Origin: Deltaproteobacteria bacterium
Lineage (GTDB): Bacteria; Myxococcota_A; Polyangia; Haliangiales; Haliangiaceae
Assembly (NCBI GenBank): GCA_020630875.1
Contig: JAHDIH010000009.1
Location: forward strand, 62,001-126,000
Direction: 5' to 3'
Length of the DNA stretch: 64,000 nucleotides
Below the pieces are notes generated by a model that searched no databases, was not told the DNA's origin, and saw only the letters and a program-made list of their open reading frames with translations. Below, one piece after another: positions 35,634-43,841 of this stretch. The position numbers were made by a program, and so were the translations under genes. Position 1 is the stretch's first letter. The number at the start of each line of letters is the position of its first letter.

Positions 35634-36657
35634 TTGCAAACCGCTTCGATGCCTGCCTTTAATCCCTTGCAGGCTTTGTCCGGGATGGAAACGTGCAGCT
35701 TCTTGAGCCTAGGAAACTGATTGAATTGCGAAATGCTATCGGCCCCCAGCTGGTCGCTGTAAATTTGCAAATACTGCAACTCGGGCAGACTGGATAGGAC
35801 TTTAACTCCCCGAGACGTAATGGGGCCAGAGATCTCCAGAGCCCTAGTTTCTTGGCTTCAGAAAGGTAAAGAAGCTGGTTGTCGGTCATCTCGGTTCCTT
35901 CCAGCACAAGCTCTTCCAAGGCGACCAACTTCGCCAAGAACGACAAGTCAGAGGCAAGAGCGTAGCGGTCGATGGTTAAATGACGAATCTTGGTGAGTTT
36001 TCCAAGGGGGGACAAATCAACTTCCATCTCGTCGTTGCCGTCAAATTGAAGCCCTTCCAGCTGAGTTAGCGACGACAGCGCCACTAACTCTTCCCCGCTA
36101 GGCACATAGCCTCGCAAATCCAGCACTTTCAAGCTAGGCATCTTTTTCAACTTTCCGGCCAGATAACTAAGCGACTCGGCAGGATAGAATCCAAGCATCT
36201 CAACGGAAAGACCAGTCTTAATGATAAAATCTAGACCATCCTCAGGCTCGGTCTCAAAGGCCACCGCCGCCACCTTGCTTTGAACCGTCTTGGACAGTTC
36301 TCGCAACTGCTCAGAGGTTGTAGTGATGCTAACACTTCTGTCCTTGGCGAATACTAAGACGTCTTCGTAGGACAGGCTCTCAAACGTGTCTGCAGTCAGA
36401 TCAAGATGAAGCAATGCACCGCTGAGCGGATGCCTAATGCCAAGGCCGTCCTCTTGCAACGTAGCACAAATGCTCCAATCGACTTTGAGCCAGTGTTGTG
36501 TCGTCTCATGGCAGAAACTCCACGAGGGCTCGCTTTTTACAGACCGCGCCGGACGCACTACCGTTGTTGGATAGCTGCTTTTCAGTGAGGTACAAGAAAG
36601 TAGTGCGACAAAACAAGCTACTTTCCAAAGACGTTTAGGCGCCGCGGGGGCCTTCAT
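35630..36657 (-). CDS. Leucine-rich-repeat lipoprotein, reading frame broken near the 3' end
   Basis: Begins at ATG 36657 with a lipoprotein signal (VACFVALLSC, Cys22). From ~170 it shows bacterial LRR units (MPSLKVLDLRGY, LTQLEGLQFDG, LGKLTKIRHLTIDRY, LVALEELVLEGTEM). As written the frame ends at 35659 with a non-LRR, Cys/Ser-rich tail. Re-reading one base near 35860 (the -1 frame) gives RALEISGPI, LPELQYLQIYSDQL, FPRLKKLHVSIPD and a stop at 35630-35632, a perfect continuation of the repeat. So one base is missing here, by mutation or sequence error. No slippery heptamer is seen at the junction. Confidence 0.75.
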
Positions 36658-36883
36658 CCATTGCCATTGAAACGATAGCGTTCGGGCAAACCACAAGATG
36701 GTCCATGGACTCTAGTGTTTTACCAGAGGCAGAAATTAGCTCTACGTGTTGAAGTTTTACAAACTCAACTTGTCCTTGTCCGGGTTGACAGGACGCTAAA
36801 TACCCCGTGATTGAAGCACCGGTATCATATTCAATGCGAACACGATGGCTTGTCCATTGATGAAGCTTTGAGTAGTCAGGCAT
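36635..36883 (-). CDS. Small SH3/Sm-like protein of unknown function
   Basis: 82 residues. RVRIEYDTGASITGYLASCQ, then VEFVKLQHVELIS and HLVVCPNAIVSMAMDE match the layout of LSm/Hfq-like five-strand barrels (Gly in strand 2, 'Iv.v' near the end). No Hfq RNA-contact motif is evident, so RNA binding is only a possibility. TAGGAT ends six bases before the ATG. It overlaps the start of the LRR lipoprotein by 23 bases, so the two are likely co-transcribed. Confidence 0.6.
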   Translation of the reverse strand: MPDYSKLHQWTSHRVRIEYDTGASITGYLASCQPGQGQVEFVKLQHVELISASGKTLESMDHLVVCPNAIVSMAMDEGPRGA

Positions 36884-36889
36884 AGGCTC

Positions 36890-36901
36890 ATCCTATAACA
36901 T
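36890..36901. promoter_or_regulatory. Back-to-back -10 elements of two divergent leaderless genes
   Basis: TAGGAT on the minus strand (36895-36890) ends six bases before the ATG at 36883; TAACAT on the plus strand (36896-36901) ends six bases before the GTG at 36908. Only 24 bp separate the two genes, so both cannot be fully occupied by polymerase at once. Confidence 0.42.
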
Positions 36902-36907
36902 GGACAG

Positions 36908-37543
36908 GTGAGCTCTACTAGCCATCTGGTCATCGTAAGACACGGTCAGTCCGTAGCCAATGTAGAAAAGCGATTTGGCGGTCATACGGATACGCCGCTG
37001 ACCCCTTTTGGCGTCTCCCAGGCTGAAGCAGCAGCGGCTGCCCTATCCAATCGTTCGATACAGCGCCTCTACTCCAGCGATATCGTTCGCGCCAAGCAAA
37101 CGGCAAGTCCTATTGCCGCCGCCCTCGGACTCCCCATTCAAACGGACAGGCGACTGCGAGAGCGGACGGTTGGCGTGTTCGACGGCATGGAGATCGGCGA
37201 ATTCGAAAAAAACCATCCTGACTCGTTCGCCAAGATGAGAAGCGAACGCTGGGAGTTCACGGCTCCTCAAGGAGAAAATGCCACGACGGTCTACGCCCGC
37301 ATCCAAAGCGTCCTAGACGAGGTGTCCAAGCTCAACGGAACCACCGTCCTCGTCAGTCATGGTATCGCCATCTTCTTTATGCTCCTCAAAGCAGCAGGTG
37401 TTGGCGCCCCCCACCGTCAAACTAAGTTCTTTGCGCTCGTGGAAAACTGCTCCTTTAGCGAGTTTTCAATTGAACCCGACGGCATCTGGCGCTTACGCCG
37501 TTTCAACGACACCGCGCATTTGAGCGAGTTAGTTACCCCGTAG
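36908..37543 (+). CDS. Histidine phosphatase family protein (phosphoglycerate-mutase-like)
   Basis: 211 residues with the phosphohistidine motif RHGQSVANVEKRFGGHTDTPLT, second Arg in LYSSDIVRAKQTASPIA, LRERTVGVFDGME and the late His in TVLVSHGIAIFF. Of the broad-specificity phosphatase type rather than a true glycolytic dPGM. GTG start by promoter spacing (an ATG at 36900 runs into a stop). Confidence 0.86.
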   Translation: MSSTSHLVIVRHGQSVANVEKRFGGHTDTPLTPFGVSQAEAAAAALSNRSIQRLYSSDIVRAKQTASPIAAALGLPIQTDRRLRERTVGVFDGMEIGEFEKNHPDSFAKMRSERWEFTAPQGENATTVYARIQSVLDEVSKLNGTTVLVSHGIAIFFMLLKAAGVGAPHRQTKFFALVENCSFSEFSIEPDGIWRLRRFNDTAHLSELVTP

Positions 37544-38185
37544 GCGGGACATTGTCATTTTGATGGAGGCGTTTGGAATAGTAGCCGGGAATTCCACAAT
37601 CGGCTCGTCAGGATGCTTGCTGATGGCATCTTGATCTAAGTCTTTCCAGACCGTGATCACTACATCACCACTAAAGTCGGTCCCCGCAATCATGGCGTTC
37701 GCTTCGGTCAAGCGAAATGGAATCGGCCAGTTTTGAAATACCAAGCGATCGGTAGCAAGAGGGCCCCCAAATGGCTTGCCAGTTGCGGGGTCTTTTCTTT
37801 TTACAGAAACAAAAAGAACGTCTCCTGCGGCGAACTTCGCCTTAATTTCTTTGGTGGCGTCAATGGTTCCTGCAAGAGACTTGCTTGCATCGATCTTACG
37901 ATTGGGGTCTGGTGCTTGCAGTCCCAACTGAGTTACGTCCACACCGCCTCCCATGTTGCCATGAGGTGCTTGCCCTCCACCGCTCCACGCTCCGCCAGCA
38001 TGAGGATTTGCTCCACCGGCGTGTGGATTGGCGCCTGCGGCGTGCGGGTTGGCTTTTCCATGAGGTGCAATGGCATGAGGACCTTGGCCGCTTGGAGTCG
38101 TGGTGTTCACTTGTCCTTGCTTCTGGGTTGGCTTCTTCTCAGAACAAGCCCCTAGGAAAAATACAATACATAACGCGATACGCAT
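37529..38185 (-). CDS. His/Gly-repeat lipoprotein with CcmI C-terminal-like domain
   Basis: 218 residues. Lipobox FLGAC (Cys14). Residues ~38-78 hold repeats of NPHAGGA/PHG giving about nine His, a possible metal-binding or flexible spacer. Residues ~105-215 (VLFVSVKRKDPATGKPFGGP, LATDRLVFQNWPIPFRLTEA, DVVITVWKDLDQDA) match the C-terminal domain of the cytochrome c maturation protein CcmI/CycH, which handles apocytochrome. No other ccm gene is nearby. The 3' end overlaps the histidine phosphatase gene by 15 bases. Confidence 0.7.
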   Translation of the reverse strand: MRIALCIVFFLGACSEKKPTQKQGQVNTTTPSGQGPHAIAPHGKANPHAAGANPHAGGANPHAGGAWSGGGQAPHGNMGGGVDVTQLGLQAPDPNRKIDASKSLAGTIDATKEIKAKFAAGDVLFVSVKRKDPATGKPFGGPLATDRLVFQNWPIPFRLTEANAMIAGTDFSGDVVITVWKDLDQDAISKHPDEPIVEFPATIPNASIKMTMSRLRGN

Positions 38186-38313
38186 GTCGGGAAGACTAAC
38201 GGCAATATTGCGGCTTCGCTACCGAGAAAGCGCAAAATACTTCGCGACAGCAAGGGAGAACCCAGACAAAAGCTCAATTCGCTAGTTTTTGAAGGTCGAG
38301 GGACAAAACGAAT

Positions 38314-38343
38314 GCGACTCGCTAAGGAATGCCGTAGAGTCGC
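38314..38343 (+). promoter_or_regulatory. MFS-gene promoter with overlapping inverted repeat
   Basis: TAGAGT (38335-38340) ends six bases before the GTG at 38347. GCGACTC (38314-38320) and GAGTCGC (38337-38343) form a 7-bp dyad covering the -10, which would suit a repressor. The rest of the 161-bp divergent gap 38186-38346 shows only TAGTCT, seven bases before the lipoprotein ATG on the minus strand. Confidence 0.38.
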
Positions 38344-38346
38344 GAC

Positions 38347-39690
38347 GTGGAAAAGAGTTACAGGCGAAGCCTTCTATTCTTCCTGAGCGTTGCAACGTTC
38401 TTCGAAGGATACGATTTCATGGCACTGACGCAGATTATGGGTGAGATGTTTGTCGACTTCGGAATCCAACCGACCAATTGGACCTCAGAGGTCTCCGCAC
38501 TTGTACAGCAAGCGCTAATCGACACGCCATCCCCTGAACTCTCGACGAAGCTCGTCCCCAGCAGGCCTTCTCTCGGGCCGTCAGCCCTCGCCTGGGCAGG
38601 CTACGTCGGCCTGTTGGTGAACGCGGGAGCCATTTTTGCTTACTTGTTGATACGCAAAGCAGACGACTGGGGACGTAAACGAGTCCTCAACCTCACCATT
38701 GCGGGGTACATTACCACTACATTCTTAACCGGGTTCGCGATGAACATTTGGGTGTTTATCATCCTGCAGTTTTTTGGAAGGATCTTTCTTCTTGCAGAAT
38801 GGGCCATCGCCATGGTCATGGCCGCGGAAGAGTTCCCAGCAGGAAAAAGAGGAACCGCCATTGGCATACTTCAAGGTGCCTCAACACTTGGTGCGATTTT
38901 CTGCGTAGGCACGGTGCCGTTCCTTCTCCAAACCCCGTGGGGGTGGCGCTCGGTTTACTTCGCCGGAATCGTTCCGCTCGTATTAATCGCCTGGTCCAGA
39001 CGCAACCTGCGCGAAACCGAAAGATTCAAAACCGCGATGGCGCACCAACCGCAAGAGGTAAAAAAACGGCGTCCTCTTTTTGCGATTTGGCGCAGCAAAT
39101 ACAGAGGGAGATTGGCCCTACTCTCTGCCATTTGGTGCCTCGCCTACATTCCATCGCAAACCTCAATCCACTTTTGGAAACTTTTTGCAGAGGCTGAGCG
39201 TGGATTCACCGATGGGCAAGTCGCCCTTGCCATCGGACTGGCTGCTGTGGTTTCCATGCCCCTGGTATTCCTCAGCGGGAAACTGATCGACACCATAGGT
39301 CGAAAGCGGGGAGCGACGGTCATCTTTTTGGTCTCTGCCTTTGGCGTATTCGGGTGCTACACGTTTCAGAGCTACTGGGCGCTGACGTGCGCCCTGACCT
39401 TCGGCATCTTTGGCGCGGCTGCCTTTCTGCCGGTACTCAACGCCTACACCACCGAGCTGTTCCCTACAGAGATGCGCGGCGACGCTTTCGCATGGTCCAA
39501 TAATCTGTTGGGACGGCTGGGCTATGTGTTCGCACCTGGCATCGTCGGCGTGGTCGCCGTGCAATTTGGAGCTTTCGGACCAATCGTCCGTTGGTTGTCT
39601 CTGTTCAGTATCGCGGCCATGCTACTGATTCTCTTCACCCTACCAGAAACCAAAGGTAAAGAACTGGAAGACACGGCGATGCTTCACTAG
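38347..39690 (+). CDS. Major facilitator superfamily transporter
   Basis: 447 residues, about twelve membrane helices. Sugar/metabolite-porter signatures: DDWGRKRVL after helix 2-3 and IDTIGRKRGATV after helix 8, ELFPTEMRGDAFAWSNN late in the chain, and PETKGKELE at the C-terminus. N-terminal FFEGYDFMALTQI is typical of the aromatic acid/sugar porter groups. A ~55-residue loop lies between helices 1 and 2. Substrate unknown. Confidence 0.87.
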   Translation: MEKSYRRSLLFFLSVATFFEGYDFMALTQIMGEMFVDFGIQPTNWTSEVSALVQQALIDTPSPELSTKLVPSRPSLGPSALAWAGYVGLLVNAGAIFAYLLIRKADDWGRKRVLNLTIAGYITTTFLTGFAMNIWVFIILQFFGRIFLLAEWAIAMVMAAEEFPAGKRGTAIGILQGASTLGAIFCVGTVPFLLQTPWGWRSVYFAGIVPLVLIAWSRRNLRETERFKTAMAHQPQEVKKRRPLFAIWRSKYRGRLALLSAIWCLAYIPSQTSIHFWKLFAEAERGFTDGQVALAIGLAAVVSMPLVFLSGKLIDTIGRKRGATVIFLVSAFGVFGCYTFQSYWALTCALTFGIFGAAAFLPVLNAYTTELFPTEMRGDAFAWSNNLLGRLGYVFAPGIVGVVAVQFGAFGPIVRWLSLFSIAAMLLILFTLPETKGKELEDTAMLH

Positions 39691-39715
39691 CAGCATAACA
39701 GAGAAAGTTTGCCAT

Positions 39716-41089
39716 TCAGCGTTTTATGCCAACGCCAGCTCGAGTCACCAAATGAGTCACGTTGCCTGCTTCATCTTTCCAGAATGTGGCCGTTACGGAG
39801 TTGCCAAGGAGGGTTCCCGCAAACTGATTGGGGCCCACCTGCTCTACTTCGATTTTGAGGGCGTCGTCCTGAATGTAGACTTTCATTTGCTCGTCGTCGT
39901 AATCGACGCGAGTCGTGCCAATGAAGCCATTAGAGTCGTAGATGCCAGTAAATTGGTCCCACTTCGAAGGATCGGGTGTAAATGACTCGGTCTCTTCGTT
40001 CAAATTGAGGAACGCATCAGCTGCGGCAAGCGCAACTCGGCTGCGATCCACCGAGCCGGTATTGTACAGAACCCCCACCGCGAACTTTTTCTCTGGCGCG
40101 GTAAATAGATACGCCTTGGCAGTAGTCCACGCGCCACCATGAGTTATTACGTCAAGCCCCTTGTAAGTGCTGCGGCGTAAGCCGTACGCGTAGTCGCCAT
40201 CTTCTCCTGGGGTGGTCGGTGCATGGCGCTTTGTCCAAGTCTCGTAGGCCGCCCCTGAGACCTCCGGCGAAAGACCGAGTACTGCCAGCATGTACTTTCC
40301 GAAATCTTCCGCGTTGATGAGCATCCCTTGTGCGGGGTGGGCAAAGTGACAACCGAGACTGTCAGGAGCATCCACTCTTGGCATTCCTCCATCGACACCG
40401 TGTGGTGACGCTACGTTGCCAAATGCGATCGCTTCGGCGACATCGTACGTAGTGTGCGTCATGCCCAACGGATCCATGACCAGTCGCTTCGCCGCAGCCG
40501 TAAAAGGTTCCCCTTCAGCGAGGCCCGTCACGTATCCTGCGAGGTTGAATCCGTCGTTGGAATAATTCCATACCGCACCAGGCTCACTCCACAGCTCGCC
40601 TCGGTTTTGTTGCCAGTGCTCCGCCGCAGTTTCGGAGCAGTTGGCGTAATTGCTGTTGGTCACCGGACTGTCATCAGGAATCCCCGAAGTATGAGTCAAC
40701 GCCATGTGCGGAGTAATCAAAGATTCTTGTCCTCCGGCAAATTGAAGCATCGGCTCATAGTCTGAAACTGGCGCATTCAATGACAAGTTCCCCACTTCTT
40801 CTGACAGTACCGCAGCCAGCCCTGTAATGCCTTTACTGACTGAGAACGCATGAAAAAGCGTTTGGGTATCCACCGGCTCTTGTGTGCCGTAGGTTCGCAC
40901 GCCAAAGCCCTCGCTGAAAGCTACTTTTCCATCAACCACAACGACCACGCTCATGCCGGGAACGCGCTCTTCCTCCATTTGCATTTGAGCTTCCTCTCGA
41001 GTTTTCTCCCACGCCTCTTGGGCCGTCAGAGGTTCTTCATCAGCTCCGCAAGCGGACATGGCACACAATAGAACTATACTTTTTCGCAC
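39716..41089 (-). CDS. Serine beta-lactamase-fold hydrolase (class C/esterase type), lipoprotein
   Basis: 457 residues; signal ends AMSAC (Cys14). Catalytic SxxK is FSVSKGITG, the YxN motif is YSNDGFN, and HGGAW serves as the third motif. These mark the penicillin-binding-like esterase/peptidase group; true antibiotic hydrolysis cannot be told from sequence. A ~100-residue C-terminal lipocalin-like part (FTGIYDSNGFIGTTRVDYDD) follows, as in many such esterases. GTG start; the gene begins 6 bases after the stop of the upstream hypothetical gene, so they form an operon. Confidence 0.85.
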   Translation of the reverse strand: MRKSIVLLCAMSACGADEEPLTAQEAWEKTREEAQMQMEEERVPGMSVVVVVDGKVAFSEGFGVRTYGTQEPVDTQTLFHAFSVSKGITGLAAVLSEEVGNLSLNAPVSDYEPMLQFAGGQESLITPHMALTHTSGIPDDSPVTNSNYANCSETAAEHWQQNRGELWSEPGAVWNYSNDGFNLAGYVTGLAEGEPFTAAAKRLVMDPLGMTHTTYDVAEAIAFGNVASPHGVDGGMPRVDAPDSLGCHFAHPAQGMLINAEDFGKYMLAVLGLSPEVSGAAYETWTKRHAPTTPGEDGDYAYGLRRSTYKGLDVITHGGAWTTAKAYLFTAPEKKFAVGVLYNTGSVDRSRVALAAADAFLNLNEETESFTPDPSKWDQFTGIYDSNGFIGTTRVDYDDEQMKVYIQDDALKIEVEQVGPNQFAGTLLGNSVTATFWKDEAGNVTHLVTRAGVGIKR

Positions 41090-41095
41090 ATGACG

Positions 41096-41782
41096 TCATA
41101 TCACGTCGTAAGCTGAGCGACCACTGTCCATAATGGGGGACGTGTTCAGTCGTTTTTTGGTCTGATCGGCCAAACGTCTGATTTCGGTATCGACGTTATC
41201 AATATCCTTTGCTATCACGCGTTCATTGGACGTTCTCTCACCAACCCAAGTCATCAAGCTCACCAGCTTTTCCTTGGTCATCACCTCGAGAAGGCCGTCA
41301 ACCTCAGCGACTTCAAATACCACTGCTGGCGTGACCTTTTCCACATCAAGCGAACGAATTAGAATCTCGCACAGAGCTTCACGTTTGAAATTTTTGCACA
41401 GCCAGACCGGCCCAACCGCTTCGACGAGCTCTTCGCCCCGCACCCCGCGGTCGACGGCGCTACCCAAATAGTAGCGACAGTAGTCCGCATTCTTTTCCAT
41501 ATCAATGTTGGCGAAAGAGCTCTCCAGTAATTTCCAAAGCAGCGTTTTCGGTATGTGGGTAAGAATCGCATCAATGCCGACACATTCGATCACCGCTGCA
41601 GGCGTCGGTCGTTCATCAAATGAAAGCCGCAAAAGCTTTGACATCACCTCTGCGGGCATATTAGCTGCAAGCTCCTCGGGCGTCACCACCTCAAGTATCG
41701 CTTCACTTGACAATAACTCCGACGAGAACGCTTGCTCGAACACTCCCCTAAACCAGTTCTTCTCTTCTTTGACGTCACCCAC
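41096..41782 (-). CDS. Hypothetical protein with internal helical repeats
   Basis: About 228 residues. No signal or membrane segment. The chain repeats a motif of the form 'SxEAxLEVVxPEELAxxMPxEVxxKLL' / 'TPAAVIECVGIDAILTHIPKTLLWKLLESS' / 'VTPAVVFEVAEVDGLLEVMTKEKLVSLM', three or four times at ~45-residue spacing, suggesting a small solenoid. The frame extends to GTG 41791, but GTG 41782 is preferred since TAGAGT ends seven bases before it. Upstream partner of the esterase lipoprotein. Confidence 0.62.
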   Translation of the reverse strand: MGDVKEEKNWFRGVFEQAFSSELLSSEAILEVVTPEELAANMPAEVMSKLLRLSFDERPTPAAVIECVGIDAILTHIPKTLLWKLLESSFANIDMEKNADYCRYYLGSAVDRGVRGEELVEAVGPVWLCKNFKREALCEILIRSLDVEKVTPAVVFEVAEVDGLLEVMTKEKLVSLMTWVGERTSNERVIAKDIDNVDTEIRRLADQTKKRLNTSPIMDSGRSAYDVI

Positions 41783-41866
41783 GATCCACACTCTACAACG
41801 TCTGCGGGTAGGTCAGGAAGGGAGGTTCGTAGGTCCATAAACCACATTCAAACTTTTGGATGATGG

Positions 41867-41875
41867 TGGTAAACT
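41867..41875 (+). promoter_or_regulatory. Extended -10 element (leaderless)
   Basis: TGg followed by TAAACT ends six bases before the ATG at 41882, predicting transcription from the A of the start codon. Confidence 0.45.
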
Positions 41876-41881
41876 ATAAAG

Positions 41882-42556
41882 ATGAACCGGGGGGTCTTTC
41901 TTTCATCACTACTTTTTCTCGTGCCAGCCGCGGAGGCGCACGTTCGTTTAGATTCGCCAGTGCAGCGCGGAGAGAGCGACGCTCAAAAGGCTGAACCTTG
42001 TGGCGAAAGTGGCTCGGTACGAGGCACGAAGGTTGCAACCTTTAGACCCGGCTCGCAAATGACATTGCGCTGGACTGAGACCATTGCTCATGCCGGACAC
42101 TACAGGATAGCCTTCGACAAGGACGGGCAAGACGATTTCCCAGAGCCAACGGTTACCCCAGGTGTTGTCGGCGGCGGAATCCTCGCGGACGGCTTATTTC
42201 CGACCACAGACAGCAACCGAAATAACGCGGAATACTCCCATACCATCACGCTACCAGATGTGGAGTGCGACAACTGTACGCTGCAACTGATTCAAGTCAT
42301 GACCGACAGAGCAGCGCCATACTATTTTAGATGCAACGATCTTGTCCTCTCCGCGGATGCCCCCGAGATGGGAGACTATGGTTTAGAGAGCGGAGGCGAC
42401 GGCACCGGCAATGGCGATGGAAACGGCAGTGGAGATGGCGGCGGCGATGTCGGCGGCGATGTTAGCAACGGAACCATCGAGGGCGGTTGCAGTGGATCGT
42501 CTCCGGCTGCGATCTTATCGCTGATGGCTATTTTCTTAGCCATGCGCCGTAAATAA
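41882..42556 (+). CDS. Secreted polysaccharide-monooxygenase-like protein with MYXO-CTERM-like tail
   Basis: 224 residues. Signal cleavage after AAEA would leave His20 as the first mature residue (HVRLDSPVQRG), the condition for a copper histidine brace; the partner His may be His70 or His73 in ETIAHAGHYRIAF. Four to six Cys could pair (EPCGESG, VECDNCTLQL, FRCNDLV). A Gly/Asp-rich linker and the tail GGCSGSSPAAILSLMAIFLA with basic end fit MYXO-CTERM sorting. It resembles the myxobacterial SCE4755-type monooxygenase-like family as I recall it; oxidative polysaccharide cleavage is inferred. Confidence 0.75.
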   Translation: MNRGVFLSSLLFLVPAAEAHVRLDSPVQRGESDAQKAEPCGESGSVRGTKVATFRPGSQMTLRWTETIAHAGHYRIAFDKDGQDDFPEPTVTPGVVGGGILADGLFPTTDSNRNNAEYSHTITLPDVECDNCTLQLIQVMTDRAAPYYFRCNDLVLSADAPEMGDYGLESGGDGTGNGDGNGSGDGGGDVGGDVSNGTIEGGCSGSSPAAILSLMAIFLAMRRK

Positions 42557-42575
42557 ATTCAGAGCGTTAGCTTCA

Positions 42576-42619
42576 AGTGGCTACTCTGCCAGCCAGTAGT
42601 GGCTACTACAGGAGCCAGT
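42576..42619. repeat. Two tandem 22-bp direct repeats upstream of a sigma factor gene
   Basis: Copies start at 42576 and 42598; each begins AGTGGCTACT and ends AGCCAGT, with five variable bases between. The 22-bp period equals two helical turns, so bound proteins would face the same side. The rest of the 160-bp gap (42557-42716) has a TCGAAG/CTTCGA hairpin (42699-42704 and 42712-42717) touching the first ATG. Confidence 0.55.
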
Positions 42620-42716
42620 AATTTTAGGTACTTACGGTACTTTTTCACTTGCCATAGCCGATTCGGATCTGTAGAACGGTAACTGTGTAGCCAAGCGGTC
42701 GAAGCAAAGGTCTTCG

Positions 42717-43841
42717 ATGTCAGCTATGAATTCTCTATGTCTAAACTCCCTCCCCACAATTGGTAAAAATGGCGTTGTCATGCAAGGCAAGGTTTCACTT
42801 CTTGAACCTTGTGAAGAAATCAGTCTCGCCAAGCAACTAATAAAAGTCGAAGAAAACATCTGGTTGACCATGCTCAGCAGCTCAGGACTCGCGGTGTTGT
42901 CAGGACTAGAACTTGATGCGGACCAGAAACGGTTGGCCACTGAACTGCTTGACCCGTCGGTAGACAGTGACGCTGCAATGACACTTGCTAAACAGCTTCG
43001 CAAGCAAGATGGAGACCGAAAGCTATTGTCTGCGGCAGTAAAAAAACTAGGTCCTCATCTTCCGGAGGCATTACGCAAAACCGTGACAAAAGAATTAAGG
43101 AAGTCGCAACGTCTGCGCGAAAAATTCGTTAACGCAAACCTTCGGTTGGTAATCTCAGTCGCCAAACGATACCGATACGGGGCCATGGACCAAGCTGACT
43201 TAGTTCAAGAAGGTACACTGGGACTAATGTACGCTATCGGAAGATTTGAACCAGAAAGAGGATTGCGTTTCTCCACTTATGCTTGTTGGTGGATTCGTCA
43301 TGCAATCGGCCGTGCCCTAGCAGACAAAGGCCGCGCGGTACGAGTACCCGTCTACATGCAAGACCAAGGCAACCAAATTGCAAAAGCGAAACGTCAACTT
43401 CACGCAGAACTCGGGCGAACACCTACCATCAAAGAAGTATCAAACCGAACGGGGATATCAGAACAAAAACTGCAGGAAATGAACACACTCCTTGTCAACG
43501 GCGGCTCAAGTATGGACAAAAAGGTATCCGCAACAGATGAACGTACAGTTTTAGATCTTCTGCCAGATCACCGACCGAGCGCAATCGATGCTATCGCTAG
43601 CAAAGCAATGAGCGAACGAGTTCACAGTGTGTTCCACGTGCTAACGCCCATCGAACAAAAAGTTATTACCCTCAGGTTCGGCCTCAAAGACGAGCCTGAA
43701 AGTGAGTTAACGTTCAAAGAAATTGGAACGCAGTTTCAGCTTTCTCGGGAACGAATCCGCCAAATTCAGAACGGCGCATTGCGCAAACTAAAACGAGCGA
43801 TCCTCGCTTCCAATGCGCCACGCGAACAACAGTACTGTTAG
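42717..43841 (+). CDS. Sigma-70 family RNA polymerase sigma factor (group 2/3, RpoS/RpoH-like)
   Basis: 374 residues. Region 1.2 begins LLEPCEEISLAKQL; region 2 is NLRLVISVAKRYRYGAMDQA, DLVQEGTLGLMYAIGRFEPE, RGLRFSTYACWWIRHAIGRA; region 3 has LHAELGRTPTIKEVSNRTGI; region 4 has LTPIEQKVITLRFGL, TFKEIGTQFQLSRERIRQIQ. About 100 residues lie between regions 1.2 and 2. Likely a stress or developmental alternative sigma. Starts at 42717 or 42726 are possible; ATG 42780, after TGgTAAAAAT, is a third choice. It shares TTAG with the convergent gene. Confidence 0.9.
   Translation: MSAMNSLCLNSLPTIGKNGVVMQGKVSLLEPCEEISLAKQLIKVEENIWLTMLSSSGLAVLSGLELDADQKRLATELLDPSVDSDAAMTLAKQLRKQDGDRKLLSAAVKKLGPHLPEALRKTVTKELRKSQRLREKFVNANLRLVISVAKRYRYGAMDQADLVQEGTLGLMYAIGRFEPERGLRFSTYACWWIRHAIGRALADKGRAVRVPVYMQDQGNQIAKAKRQLHAELGRTPTIKEVSNRTGISEQKLQEMNTLLVNGGSSMDKKVSATDERTVLDLLPDHRPSAIDAIASKAMSERVHSVFHVLTPIEQKVITLRFGLKDEPESELTFKEIGTQFQLSRERIRQIQNGALRKLKRAILASNAPREQQYC

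Noticed and set aside
42685-42720. TGTAGCCAAGCGGTCGAAG resembles the D-arm of a tRNA
   Set aside because: No acceptor, anticodon or T-arm pairing can be drawn around it; the bases that follow form a TCGAAG/CTTCGA hairpin and then the sigma factor coding region.
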